Below, in pieces: positions 33,440 to 41,851 of a stretch of DNA of 64,000 bases. Position 1 is the stretch's first letter. Every line of letters begins with the position of its first letter. The stretch is taken from NCBI RefSeq assembly GCF_015291645.1, contig NZ_CP030055.1:744001-808000 (forward strand), in the 5' to 3' direction. The position numbers were made by a program, and so were the translations under genes. This DNA comes from Bradyrhizobium sp. CCBAU 53340. GTDB lineage: Bacteria > Pseudomonadota > Alphaproteobacteria > Rhizobiales > Xanthobacteraceae. The notes below the pieces were generated by a model, which was given only the letters and a program-made list of their open reading frames with translations, did no database searches and was not told the origin of the DNA.

Positions 33440-34254
33440 ACGGGCAGGCTGTCGTCACCGCAAGACCTTCCGGCGCGCAGCGCGCGCTGCGCTTCATGCT
33501 GCCTGTGGTCGTGTTCGCGGCCGGCCTTGCCGCCTGGGAGCTGGTCGTTCGTTTCAGGGAGATTCCGCCTTACGTGCTGCCGGCACCGTCTGTGATTGTC
33601 CTGACGCTGATCAAGGACTGGGCGGTGCTGTCGCAATCGCTCGCCACCACGCTGCTGACGACCCTCGAAGGCTTTGTTGCCGCCAGTATCGGCGGCATCG
33701 CGCTGGCGCTGCTGTTCAACCAGTCGAAATGGGTCGAATATTCGCTGTTCCCTTATGCCGTCGTGCTCCAGGTGACACCTGTCATCGCGATCGCGCCGCT
33801 TCTCCTGATCTATCTGGAGCAGCAGACGGCTGTCGTCGTCTGCGCCTTCATCGTCGCCTTCTTCCCGGTGCTGTCGAACACCACGCTCGGGCTGAACTCC
33901 GTCGACCGCAATCTCGCCGGCCTGTTTCAGCTCTACGACGCCTCGCCACAGCAAGCCCTGCGCTTTCTGAAGCTGCCCGCGGCGCTGCCTTATATCCTCG
34001 GCGGCCTGCGTATTGCCGGCGGCCTGTCGCTGATCGGCGCGGTCGTGGCTGAGATCGCGGCGGGAACGGCGGGCGCCGGTTCGGGCCTTGCCTACAGGAT
34101 CGCCGAGTCAGGCTATCGATTGAACATACCCCGCATGTTCGCAGCGCTGCTGCTGCTGTCGCTGGCCGGGATTGTCATCTATGGGGTGCTGGCGCTAATT
34201 TCCCACCTCGTTTTACGGCGCTGGCACGAGAGCGCGCTTGGAAAGGAAAACTGA
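33436..34254 (+). CDS. ABC importer permease subunit
   Basis: 272 residues from the ATG at 33436; longer in-frame starts lie inside the ATPase gene. About six membrane spans; the ATPase-contact loop reads LNSVDRNLAGLFQLYDASPQ. SsuC/ThiX-type BPD_transp_1 permease. Its stop overlaps the following dehydrogenase start by one base. Confidence 0.9.
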   Translation: MNGQAVVTARPSGAQRALRFMLPVVVFAAGLAAWELVVRFREIPPYVLPAPSVIVLTLIKDWAVLSQSLATTLLTTLEGFVAASIGGIALALLFNQSKWVEYSLFPYAVVLQVTPVIAIAPLLLIYLEQQTAVVVCAFIVAFFPVLSNTTLGLNSVDRNLAGLFQLYDASPQQALRFLKLPAALPYILGGLRIAGGLSLIGAVVAEIAAGTAGAGSGLAYRIAESGYRLNIPRMFAALLLLSLAGIVIYGVLALISHLVLRRWHESALGKEN

Positions 34255-35243
34255 TGTCTACCGGTTCGATTTCGTCCGACAAGATCGACCTTTTGATCTA
34301 TGGGCCGGTGCGGCCGATCCTCGAGAACGGGTTTTCCGATCATTTCGTCGTGCACAAGGCCGAGACGCGCGGCGATCTCGAGCGGCTGACGCCTGCGATC
34401 CGCGAGAAGATCCGCGGTGTCGCCGTGACCTATCACACGGTGCGCGCCGACAAGGATTCGCTGTCGCAATTGCCCAAGATCGAGATGGTGGCGAGCTTCG
34501 GCGTCGGCTACGACCATATCGACGCCAAATACGCAGCCGAGCACAACATCATCGTCACCAACACGCCTGACGTGCTGACCGAGGAAGTCGCCGACGTCGC
34601 GATGGGCCTTCTGATCTCGACTCTGCGCGAGTTCGTCAAGGCCGACCGCTACGTCCGCTCCGGGCTCTGGCAGACCCAGAACTATCCGCTCAGCGTCGGC
34701 TCGCTGCGCGACCGCAAGGTCGGCATCGTCGGCATGGGCCGCATCGGTCAGGCGATCGCGCGCCGGCTCGATGCCTCGCTGGTGCCCGTGGTCTACCACT
34801 CCCGCAATCCGTCCAAGGACGTCTCCTACAAGCACTATCCTGATTTGATCGAGATGGCGAAGGCGGTGGACACGCTCATGGTGATCGTCCCCGGCGGCGC
34901 CAGCACGAACAAGATGATCAATGCCGAGGTGCTGAAGGCGCTCGGTCCGCGCGGCGTTCTCATCAACGTCGCGCGTGGCTCGGTGGTCGACGAGCCCGCG
35001 CTGGTCCAGGCGCTGAAATCAGGCACCATCCTCGCTGCCGGCCTCGACGTGTTCGCGGCCGAGCCCAACGTGCCCGATGAGCTCAAATCCATGCAGAACG
35101 TCGTGCTGCTGCCGCATATCGGCTCGGCCTCGGTGGTCACGCGCAACGCCATGGACCAGCTCGTGGTCGACAACCTCAAGTCCTGGTTCTCGGGCAAGGC
35201 GCCGCTGACGCCGGTTGTCGAGACGCCGTTCAAGGGGCGCTGA
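34254..35243 (+). CDS. D-2-hydroxyacid dehydrogenase (glyoxylate/hydroxypyruvate reductase type)
   Basis: 329 residues. The NAD(P) fold is VGIVGMGRIGQAIARRLDAS, the catalytic Arg is in INVARGSVVDEPAL, the Glu in AAGLDVFAAEPN and the His in LLPHIGSASVVTRNAM, so the Arg/Glu/His set is complete. SFGVGYDHIDAKYAAEHNI is also typical. It is translationally coupled to the permease (TGATG), so it probably oxidises or reduces a 2-hydroxy/2-keto acid arising from the imported compound. Confidence 0.87.
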   Translation: MSTGSISSDKIDLLIYGPVRPILENGFSDHFVVHKAETRGDLERLTPAIREKIRGVAVTYHTVRADKDSLSQLPKIEMVASFGVGYDHIDAKYAAEHNIIVTNTPDVLTEEVADVAMGLLISTLREFVKADRYVRSGLWQTQNYPLSVGSLRDRKVGIVGMGRIGQAIARRLDASLVPVVYHSRNPSKDVSYKHYPDLIEMAKAVDTLMVIVPGGASTNKMINAEVLKALGPRGVLINVARGSVVDEPALVQALKSGTILAAGLDVFAAEPNVPDELKSMQNVVLLPHIGSASVVTRNAMDQLVVDNLKSWFSGKAPLTPVVETPFKGR

Positions 35244-35935
35244 TGAACATTCTTCGGGTCGTTGCATTCGCCGTCGCGGCCTGGATGGCCGCGATCGGCA
35301 TCGCGCATGCGCAGGATGCGACGACCTTGAAGAAGGAGATGGTCGGGCAGTGGGAGCTCTCGACCACCGAACGCAGCAAGACCTGCGTCGTCACGATGAA
35401 GGGTGACGCGACGGCCCAGGGATTCAAGCTCGAGCTGGAGCCGGCCTGCAGGGCCGCGCTGCCCTTCACCAAGGATATCGTGGCCTGGAGCATCAAGGGC
35501 CTCGACATCGTCCGCCTGCAGGATGCGACCGGTGAATCCGTGATCGACTTCACCGAGGTCGAGGCCGGCATCTTCGAAGGCCTGCGGCAGGGCGAGGGCG
35601 TCTACATCCTGCAGGACCTCGCCGCCGCCCGCTCGATGGCCAAGTCGATGGACCAGATGATCGGCGACTGGGCGATGGTCCGCGGCAATGGCCAGCCGAT
35701 CTGCGGATTGACCCTGACCAACACGGAAGCCGACCAGGACAATTTCCAGGTCTTCCTCAAGCCGAAATGCGATGCGGCCATCGCCCAGTTCAACCCGACG
35801 CAATGGCGGCTCGAGCGCGGCCAGATCGTCCTGATGTCGAAATCCGGCGAGGTCTGGCAGTTCGAGGCCGACGACAACGCGCAATGGCGGCGGGTTCCCG
35901 ATACGGCCGATCCACTGATCATGCTCCGCCAATAG
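35243..35935 (+). CDS. Periplasmic protein with two AprI/Inh-type domains
   Basis: 230 residues: a signal peptide (about 1-23, AIGIAHAQDA), then two similar halves, each starting (M)(V/I)G(Q/D)W and carrying a Cys pair (MVGQWELSTTERSKTCVVTM, MIGDWAMVRGNGQPICGLTL). This is the pattern of the Inh metalloprotease-inhibitor beta-barrel, which blocks secreted serralysin-type proteases. Two tandem domains and no protease gene nearby are unusual. The start overlaps the dehydrogenase stop (TGATG). Confidence 0.72.
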   Translation: MNILRVVAFAVAAWMAAIGIAHAQDATTLKKEMVGQWELSTTERSKTCVVTMKGDATAQGFKLELEPACRAALPFTKDIVAWSIKGLDIVRLQDATGESVIDFTEVEAGIFEGLRQGEGVYILQDLAAARSMAKSMDQMIGDWAMVRGNGQPICGLTLTNTEADQDNFQVFLKPKCDAAIAQFNPTQWRLERGQIVLMSKSGEVWQFEADDNAQWRRVPDTADPLIMLRQ

Positions 35936-35984
35936 ACCGCCCGGTTCCAGCAATTTCTCCCGGGCTCGATTTTTTCTGACGTCA

Positions 35985-36011
35985 TGTCGATCCGGCCCCG
36001 GCTGGATCGTC
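35985..36011 (+). promoter_or_regulatory. Putative ECF42-type sigma promoter
   Basis: TGTCGA (35985-35990), a 17-base spacer and CGTC (36008-36011) fit the promoter reported for ECF42 sigma factors (TGTCGA and CG(A/T)C). It lies upstream of the DGPF protein gene and its sigma factor gene, as expected for an autoregulated pair. Expected start is about 36018, leaving a leader of about 55 bases. Confidence 0.6.
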
Positions 36012-36072
36012 ATCCCAGTAGCGAGCTGATCGCGGCCGAACCGGCCGCGTCTCGCCCTATCAGGAGTTTTGC

Positions 36073-36480
36073 ATGCGCTTCATGTACATCGTCACCTCCA
36101 GCCAGCCGATGAAAGGCCCGACTCCTGCGCTGATGGAGGCTATGCAGAGGATTTCCGAGCGGGAAATCAAGGCCGGCCGGATGATCGACAATGGCGGCTT
36201 GATGCCGCTCGCGACCGGCGCGCGGGTGCGGATCATCGACGGCGAGCTGAGCGTCGTCGATGGCCCCTTCATCGAGGCCAAGGAAGTGGTCGGCGGCTAC
36301 GCCATTTTCGAGCTGCGCGACAAGGCGGAGGCCCTGGCCATGGCCAAGGAGTTCATGCAGCTGCACCTCGATCACATGCCGGGCTGGGACGGCACCTGCG
36401 AATTGCGGGCCTTCGCCACGCCGGGCGTCGACGGCGCCTGCGATGTCAATGCCAAGTCAGGCGCAGTCGCCCACGCCTGA
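36073..36480 (+). CDS. YCII/DGPF-domain protein
   Basis: 135 residues: MRFMYIVTSSQPMKGPTPAL at the start, the defining DGPF motif in VVDGPFIEAKEVVGGYAIFE, and a YCII ferredoxin-like fold. In genomes these small cytosolic proteins are encoded beside ECF42 sigma factors and are their main regulon members, with unknown biochemistry. The sigma gene begins 32 bases downstream and the upstream promoter matches the ECF42 consensus. Confidence 0.88.
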   Translation: MRFMYIVTSSQPMKGPTPALMEAMQRISEREIKAGRMIDNGGLMPLATGARVRIIDGELSVVDGPFIEAKEVVGGYAIFELRDKAEALAMAKEFMQLHLDHMPGWDGTCELRAFATPGVDGACDVNAKSGAVAHA

Positions 36481-36511
36481 TGGACAGCGTCGCGCATGAC
36501 GGTCGGCGGCG

Positions 36512-37792
36512 ATGACGGACGCCGACATCGATCAAGCCATCCGTGCCACGATTTTGGCGACCTGGCGCGTCGCGCAGCCGCGGCTGATCGCGACGCTGTC
36601 GCGGATGCTGCGCGACGTGCCGCTTGCGGAAGAGCTGACCCAGGATGCGCTGGTCGCTGCGCTCGAAGCGTGGCCCGGCATCGGCGTGCCCGACAATCCC
36701 GGCGCCTGGCTGATGACGACGGCGAGGCGCCGCGCGCTCGATCATCTGCGCCGCGGCAAGATGCTTGGCGACAAGCACGACATGCTGGCGCGGGACCTGT
36801 TGCAGGAGCAGGAAACGGTGCCTGATTTCGAGACGGCGCTCGATGATGACATCGGCGATGAGTTGCTGCGGCTGATCTTCACCGCCTGTCATCCGATCCT
36901 GTCGCGCGAGGCGCGTACGGCGCTGGCGCTGCGCATGATCTGCGGCTTGACGACGTCCGAGATCGCGCGCGCCTATCTCGTGCCTGAGACCACCATCTCC
37001 CAACGCATCGTCCGCGCCAAGCGGACGCTGTCGAATTCCGGTCTCGCCTATGAGACGCCTGCTGGCGAGGCGCTGTCGGAGCGTCTCGCCTCGGTGCTGG
37101 AAGTCGTCTACCTCATCTTCAACGAAGGCTATCTCGCTGCACGCGGCGAGGAATGGCTGCGGCCGCAGCTTTGCGACGAGGCGCTGCGCATGGGCCGCGT
37201 GCTCGCGGGCCTTGCGCCTGATGAGCCCGAGGTTCACGGCCTCGTCGCCTTGATGGATTTGAATGCCTCGCGGGCCCGCGCGCGCACCGATGCGAATGGT
37301 GATCCCATTCTGCTGATGGATCAGGATCGCTCGCTCTGGGATTGGCTGCAGATCCGCAATGGCCTGCGCGCGCTCGGACGTGCCGGCGAGCTCGGCGGCG
37401 CCGGCGGGTTTTATGCGCTCCAGGCTGCGATTGCGGCGTGTCACGCCAGAGCAGAGTCGCCAGCAGGCACCGACTGGCGGCGCATTGCGCAGCTTTATGC
37501 CGAGCTCGCGCAGCTGGTGCGCTCCCCGGTCATCGAGCTCAATCGCGCGGTCGCGGTCGGGATGGCCTCTGGACCGCAAGCCGGCCTCGACGTGCTGGAC
37601 GCGGTCGCCGGCGAGCCGGCGCTGGCGGCCTATCATCATCATCAGGCGGTTCGCGGCGACCTTCTGCAAAAGCTCGGCCGGCTCGCGGAGGCGCGGCAGG
37701 CGTTCGAAGCCGCCGCGCATCTTGCGACCAACGGGCGCGAACGCGCGCTGATGCAGCGCCGCGCCGCAGCCCTCGACGCTCGGAATATCTAA
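36512..37792 (+). CDS. ECF42-group RNA polymerase sigma factor with C-terminal TPR-like extension
   Basis: 426 residues, far longer than a simple ECF sigma. Region 2 is near 20-90 (QPRLIATLSRMLRDVPLAEE, NPGAWLMTTARRRALDHLRR), region 4 near 130-185 (LSREARTALALRMICGLTTS, ISQRIVRAKRTL). The hallmark YLIFNEGY and a helical C-terminal extension (about 190-426) ending in TPR-like ARQAFEAAAHLA follow. In this group the extension is needed for activity and no anti-sigma factor is used; none is seen here. Confidence 0.9.
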   Translation: MTDADIDQAIRATILATWRVAQPRLIATLSRMLRDVPLAEELTQDALVAALEAWPGIGVPDNPGAWLMTTARRRALDHLRRGKMLGDKHDMLARDLLQEQETVPDFETALDDDIGDELLRLIFTACHPILSREARTALALRMICGLTTSEIARAYLVPETTISQRIVRAKRTLSNSGLAYETPAGEALSERLASVLEVVYLIFNEGYLAARGEEWLRPQLCDEALRMGRVLAGLAPDEPEVHGLVALMDLNASRARARTDANGDPILLMDQDRSLWDWLQIRNGLRALGRAGELGGAGGFYALQAAIAACHARAESPAGTDWRRIAQLYAELAQLVRSPVIELNRAVAVGMASGPQAGLDVLDAVAGEPALAAYHHHQAVRGDLLQKLGRLAEARQAFEAAAHLATNGRERALMQRRAAALDARNI

Positions 37793-37799
37793 AGCGGAA

Positions 37800-37996
37800 T
37801 GGCTTTAGGTTGAATCGATTGCCGCGAGGTCGGTGCACCTCTCCCGCTTGCGGGAGAGGTCGGCGCAACGCGCCGGGTGAGGGTTCTTTCCTCTTGGGGG
37901 TTCTCGATTGCGGAGACACCCTCTCCCCAACCCTCTCCGCAAGCGGGAGAGGGAGCGCACCTCTGTCGTCGCGATCAAACCTCATTTTATCGTGCT
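37800..37996. repeat. Nested palindromic repeats in the gap after the sigma factor gene
   Basis: ACCTCTCCCGC/GCGGGAGAGGT (37837-37860) and CCCTCTCCGC/GCGGGAGAGGG (37931-37954 approx.) bracket a family D element. It is itself flanked by the left half of a CTTTAG-type family C element (37793-37826) and its right end ATCGTGCTTTAGGTCGTC, suggesting that D sits within C. The stop of the following minus-strand gene lies in the right end. Confidence 0.6.
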
Positions 37997-39397
37997 TTAG
38001 GTCGTCGGCTTGGGCGGCGGCGCGGTGCCTTGCGCCCATTTTTCCAGCTTGCCGAGCACGCCCCAGGCGGTGAGCGCCAGCGAGATGGGAAGCGCGAACT
38101 GGCTCAGGCCCGGGACCGCCGAGGCGATCGTTCCGAACAGTCCGGCGAGGCCGCCGGCGTTGGGGCTTGCGGTCACGGCGGAGAGCAGTGCGGTGATGAG
38201 CGAGCCCGCGATGCCAAGCGCGGTCTTCTTGCCGTCAAGCATCTTGCCGATGGTTTCGCCGAGCGCGCCGTTGACCTGGCCGAGCACGGGCTTGCTGTCC
38301 TTGTTGAGCAGGACGCCGAGCAGGTCGAGCACCGGCTTCAACTGGTCGACGGGCGTGGCGGGACCGGTCGGAGTGGCGGGGCCGGGCATGGGTGTCGTCT
38401 TGTTGACGAGAGAGAGCAGCTGTTCGAGCAGATTGATCGGATCGTTGCTGACTGTTGTCGCTCCGCCGGAGGCCGCGCCACCGGAGGGCACGCCTGCTTG
38501 GGACGCACCGGCGCCCTGCAGCAATTGTGCGAGGCTTTCAAGGCGCATCAGGATCTGGGACAGATCCACGTTTGGGGTCTGGATCGGTTGCACGCCGGCG
38601 CGTGTGATGGCGGCGATCGTGGTCCCGTCGAGCAGGCCGGTGTCCGGGAGCCCGTTCCGCTGCTGAAATGCCGAGACCGCGGCCTTGGTCTTCGGTCCGC
38701 TGATGCCGTCTTCGTCGAGCGGCGGATTGGCGCCGAGCTTGTTGAGGGTCTGCTGCATCAGCAGGACCGACGCTGCCGCGTCCTCGTCTGGCTCCGAACG
38801 AGGGACGATGGACGGGCTGTCGCCGATCGTGACGGAGGAATCGAGCGCCATCATCGCGTGCAGGATGACCGCGGTGCCAAGCTGGGTATCGACATGGTTA
38901 GGGTCGAAGACGTGGTCCGCGACGAATTTGCCTCCTCTCGCTTCGGTCGGTCCATAGAGGGTCGAGCCGCCGTACAGATAGGGCGAATTGACGCCCTTGG
39001 CGTGATAGCCGAGGCCGTTGAAGCATTCGAGCCGGTATAGCATGCGCGCGATGCACCAGTCCTGCGCGCCGACGAAGTTCTGGATCCTCAGCGCATCCAC
39101 GGCGCCGTCGACGAACGAGGCAAACGGGCCGCGGCCTTTCGGGACCAGGCATGTCGCCCGACGCAGCGGCTCGCCGTTGCCGAGATATGTGTCGAAATCG
39201 AAATTGGATTCGCGATAGTGGCACAGCGCGACGAAGGGCCAGGGCACGCCGGTCAGTTGTTCGACCTGCTGGTAGGTCGCCTTGCCGTTGATCGCCTTGC
39301 GTGCCGTCGCGTTGGCCTCGCCAAGGCGTGAGGGCCGGATCTGGAGATTGGCCCAGTTCTTCTCGTACTCACTCTTCAGGCTCTCGTATGACACCAT
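37997..39397 (-). CDS. Lysozyme-like protein with peptidoglycan-binding domain
   Basis: 466 residues. Residues about 1-195 form a lysozyme-superfamily-like domain with a candidate catalytic Glu in FVALCHYRESNFDFDTYLGN and conserved SPYLYGGSTLYGP. Residues about 210-265 are a PG_binding_1 domain (LQQ-type start MQQTLNKLG, DGISGPKTKAAVSAFQQRNG). After a Pro/Gly-rich linker, the C-terminus has hydrophobic segments (ALGIAGSLITALLSAV, FALPISLALTAWGVLGKL). There is no signal peptide, as in phage-type endolysins. No phage genes are adjacent. Confidence 0.68.
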   Translation of the reverse strand: MVSYESLKSEYEKNWANLQIRPSRLGEANATARKAINGKATYQQVEQLTGVPWPFVALCHYRESNFDFDTYLGNGEPLRRATCLVPKGRGPFASFVDGAVDALRIQNFVGAQDWCIARMLYRLECFNGLGYHAKGVNSPYLYGGSTLYGPTEARGGKFVADHVFDPNHVDTQLGTAVILHAMMALDSSVTIGDSPSIVPRSEPDEDAAASVLLMQQTLNKLGANPPLDEDGISGPKTKAAVSAFQQRNGLPDTGLLDGTTIAAITRAGVQPIQTPNVDLSQILMRLESLAQLLQGAGASQAGVPSGGAASGGATTVSNDPINLLEQLLSLVNKTTPMPGPATPTGPATPVDQLKPVLDLLGVLLNKDSKPVLGQVNGALGETIGKMLDGKKTALGIAGSLITALLSAVTASPNAGGLAGLFGTIASAVPGLSQFALPISLALTAWGVLGKLEKWAQGTAPPPKPTT

Positions 39398-39684
39398 CTC
39401 CCGCTCCCGCGAATTGATAAAATTATCGGTTCGTTGTGAAAATCAGGCGTGAGCTGCGTGCCATCGTCTGCGGGCACGGGCTCTGGGCGTGGTCCGGTAG
39501 TAAATGTGGCAGGCCATCGCTACAGCGTGTGTGAAATGGCTTACAGGTGCGACGCGAAAGATTGCGATCAATGGACGCAATATCCGGCAACATGCGCCAG
39601 GGCAGCGATCGCTGCGGCGCGTTCCGGAACCGGCCGGTCGGCCGTCCGTTAGCAACAGAGACGGTCAGGTTCAGGAATCCTGCA

Positions 39685-40059
39685 ATGGCCAAGCGCGTCC
39701 TCGCGATCGGCATCGAACCCGGCAACGCGGATTACAGCGCGTTCCCGCAGCTCTCGCCGGCGCTCGTGCGCAGCTATATCGAAGCGCAGCTGCTGCGCCT
39801 GCGCGGCCTCGGCTACGAGGTCACGAGTTGCCTGATCGATCTCGATGCGGCCGCCGAGGCTGCCGTCACGGCGGCGCTGCGCGAGGAGCGCTTCGACTGC
39901 ATCGTCATCGGTGCCGGCCTGCGCGAACCGAAGGAGCGGCTGCTGCTGTTCGAGAAGTTGCTCAACCTCGTTCACCGCCTGGCGCCACAGGCCGCGATCT
40001 GCTTCAACACGACGCCCGCCGACACCGCGGAATCCGTGCAGCGCTGGATCGAACCGTAG
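39685..40059 (+). CDS. Conserved hypothetical protein
   Basis: 124 residues from the ATG at 39685, preceded by CAGGAA. An N-terminal beta strand MAKRVLAIGIEPG, then helices with LSPALVRSYIEAQLLRLRGL and a central strand FDCIVIGAGLREPKERLLLF; no membrane segment or signal. The alternating strand/helix pattern suggests a small alpha/beta Rossmann-like or response-receiver-like fold. Family not recognised. The 287-base gap upstream holds only the dyad GATAAAATTATC (39416-39427), close to the start of the minus-strand gene. Confidence 0.65.
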   Translation: MAKRVLAIGIEPGNADYSAFPQLSPALVRSYIEAQLLRLRGLGYEVTSCLIDLDAAAEAAVTAALREERFDCIVIGAGLREPKERLLLFEKLLNLVHRLAPQAAICFNTTPADTAESVQRWIEP

Positions 40060-40155
40060 CCGCGGCAAGCGCTTTTTGCTGTAGTGGAGCGGTGATGTTG
40101 CATGGTAATTGTCGTGCAACCAAGCCTAGAGTGCCACGTCGCCCGGATTCCCCCG

Positions 40156-40476
40156 ATGTTCAGAGCTGTCGCCATTGTCGTTCTCGCCTTTGCCTTGTCC
40201 GCCTGCGATCTGGTGACCGCCGTGAAAGATGGAATGCGGGAAGCCGGGGCGGTGGAAAGTGATCTCGCGCAGTCGACCGGCGTCAGGCCGCATGTTGGCT
40301 TCAACTGGTCCAATGGACGCCTGACCTCGGTGACCGTACTGTTTCCGAAGCTCTATGACGCCAAGCCCCTCGCGGACCTTGCCGGCCTCGTGCGGGCGGC
40401 GGTGACCAAGGAATTCAAGCAGACGCCCGAGGCGATAGTGCTCTCCTTTACCCTGGACAAAGGGCCCTCGATCTAA
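40156..40476 (+). CDS. Putative lipoprotein
   Basis: 106 residues from the ATG at 40156. The lipobox Leu14-Ser-Ala-Cys17 after a hydrophobic stretch (AVAIVVLAFA) predicts a lipid-anchored protein. The mature domain has two beta strands (VGFNWSNGRLTSVTVLFPKL) and helices (DLAGLVRAAVTKEFKQTPEA). Function unknown. An upstream ATG in frame would bury the signal and was rejected. Confidence 0.68.
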   Translation: MFRAVAIVVLAFALSACDLVTAVKDGMREAGAVESDLAQSTGVRPHVGFNWSNGRLTSVTVLFPKLYDAKPLADLAGLVRAAVTKEFKQTPEAIVLSFTLDKGPSI

Positions 40477-40616
40477 ACGTCGCCACCGCAGGATGGCAGC
40501 CGTCGCGGTAGGCTTCCTCCGGCGCGAGGGGCGGGGACATGCCTGGCTCAAGCGATTATTCTGGCCCGTGATCGTCCCAGGCGCTATGACTGGCCCGATC
40601 AGATGGAGGATTCGGA

Positions 40617-40922
40617 ATGCTTCGACGCCTTGGAATTGCAGCGTGTTTCTCGGTTGCGATGGCTATCCCGGTCCATGACGCGATGGCGCAGGATGCGATC
40701 GGCGGTGCCATCGTCGGCGGCGTTGGCGGTGCGATCCTCGGCGGCGCCATTGGCGGCAGCCGGGGCGCCGCGGTCGGCGCCATCGTCGGCGCGGGTACGG
40801 GCGCCGCGATCGCCGCCGAAGGCGAGCGTCGCCGCTCAGGTTACTACGCCTATCAGCGCGGCTGCTACATGCAGCGTCCCGACGGCTATTATGTCCGCGT
40901 CCATCCGCGCTATTGCTACTGA
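40617..40922 (+). CDS. Secreted glycine-zipper protein
   Basis: 101 residues with SD GGAGGA at 40604-40609. The signal peptide ends near HDAMAQDA. A Gly-zipper of repeated GGAIxGG units follows (AIGGAIVGGVGGAILGGAIG), typical of small outer-membrane or periplasmic proteins of the YMGG/17-kDa-antigen type. The Tyr/Arg/Cys-rich tail (SGYYAYQRGCYMQRPDGYYV) resembles that of the protein at 30243. Confidence 0.75.
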   Translation: MLRRLGIAACFSVAMAIPVHDAMAQDAIGGAIVGGVGGAILGGAIGGSRGAAVGAIVGAGTGAAIAAEGERRRSGYYAYQRGCYMQRPDGYYVRVHPRYCY

Positions 40923-40954
40923 GCTGCCATGCGGCGCGGGCCTGGCCCGCGCAA

Positions 40955-41746
40955 TCAGCTTCGTGCCGCCGGTGCTTCCGGCATGATCTGCCGCAGCGGC
41001 TCGGGGGAGATCGATATCTGGCCGGTGAACGGACGGTCGTGCGCCGCGATCAGCAGCACCGAGGTGGCGACGCCGGTCGCGAACAGGCCCATCGCGATCG
41101 CCGATCCCAGCCGATTGTCGCAATGAACGAAGCCGATCACCAGCAGTTCGCACAGGGCCTGGAGATAGAGGCACCACCATTTGACTGCATTCACCGAGGC
41201 GAGGCTGACGATGATGCGCTGGCGTCGCGCGTCCAGCGCCTGCTGCAGCGCGGCGAGGATCTCGCGCTGCGTGGTCTCCTGCGCCCGGCCCTGGGGCGTC
41301 ATGGTGACGATGAACTGCAGGGCTTCCGCGAGCGCTGACGGCGTCGCCTTCAGCGAAGCCTCCTGATGCGCCATGTCAGGCCATTCCACCGTGATGGCCT
41401 CGCCGACATAGTCACGCACCAGTCCGCGCAGCCTGGCTTCCTGCTCCGCCGGCAGACCGGCGGCAAGCAGCACGGCGCTTCGCAGCGCGCTGGCCTCCCG
41501 GCTCACCGCGGCGCCGGCGCGGTCGCTGTCACTCCAGACCTGCGCCGCGGTAAAGGCGACGAAGAGGCCGAAAACGACGCCAAGCACCGGCAGCATGCCC
41601 GGCGAGATCGCCTTCAGCGACGCCGCGCGCTCCTTCGTCGCGATCCGCGCGACGGCGACGAACACCGCCGCAGCCAGAAGATAGGTGAACCCGAAGATCA
41701 CCAGCGCCATCAAGGGCACCGGCAGATTGTGCAACCAATCGCTCAT
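40955..41746 (-). CDS. DUF4239-like membrane protein
   Basis: 263 residues with two N-terminal membrane segments (about 10-35 and 50-70) and two C-terminal ones (about 190-240), separated by a helical soluble stretch (AVSREASALRSAVLLAAGLP). This 2+2 layout and the FVAFTAAQVWSDSDRAGAAV segment are typical of DUF4239, a bestrophin-like group of unknown function. It stands alone between repeats-free gaps. Confidence 0.7.
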   Translation of the reverse strand: MSDWLHNLPVPLMALVIFGFTYLLAAAVFVAVARIATKERAASLKAISPGMLPVLGVVFGLFVAFTAAQVWSDSDRAGAAVSREASALRSAVLLAAGLPAEQEARLRGLVRDYVGEAITVEWPDMAHQEASLKATPSALAEALQFIVTMTPQGRAQETTQREILAALQQALDARRQRIIVSLASVNAVKWWCLYLQALCELLVIGFVHCDNRLGSAIAMGLFATGVATSVLLIAAHDRPFTGQISISPEPLRQIMPEAPAARS

Positions 41747-41851
41747 GCTGTTCCTGCTACGTGATTCGTAGATTGAAATCAGCCGCGTCGGGCGCGGGGC
41801 GCGCGCCTATTTCGCCAGCAATGTCCCGGGAGCAGGTGCCCTCGCGTGTGA

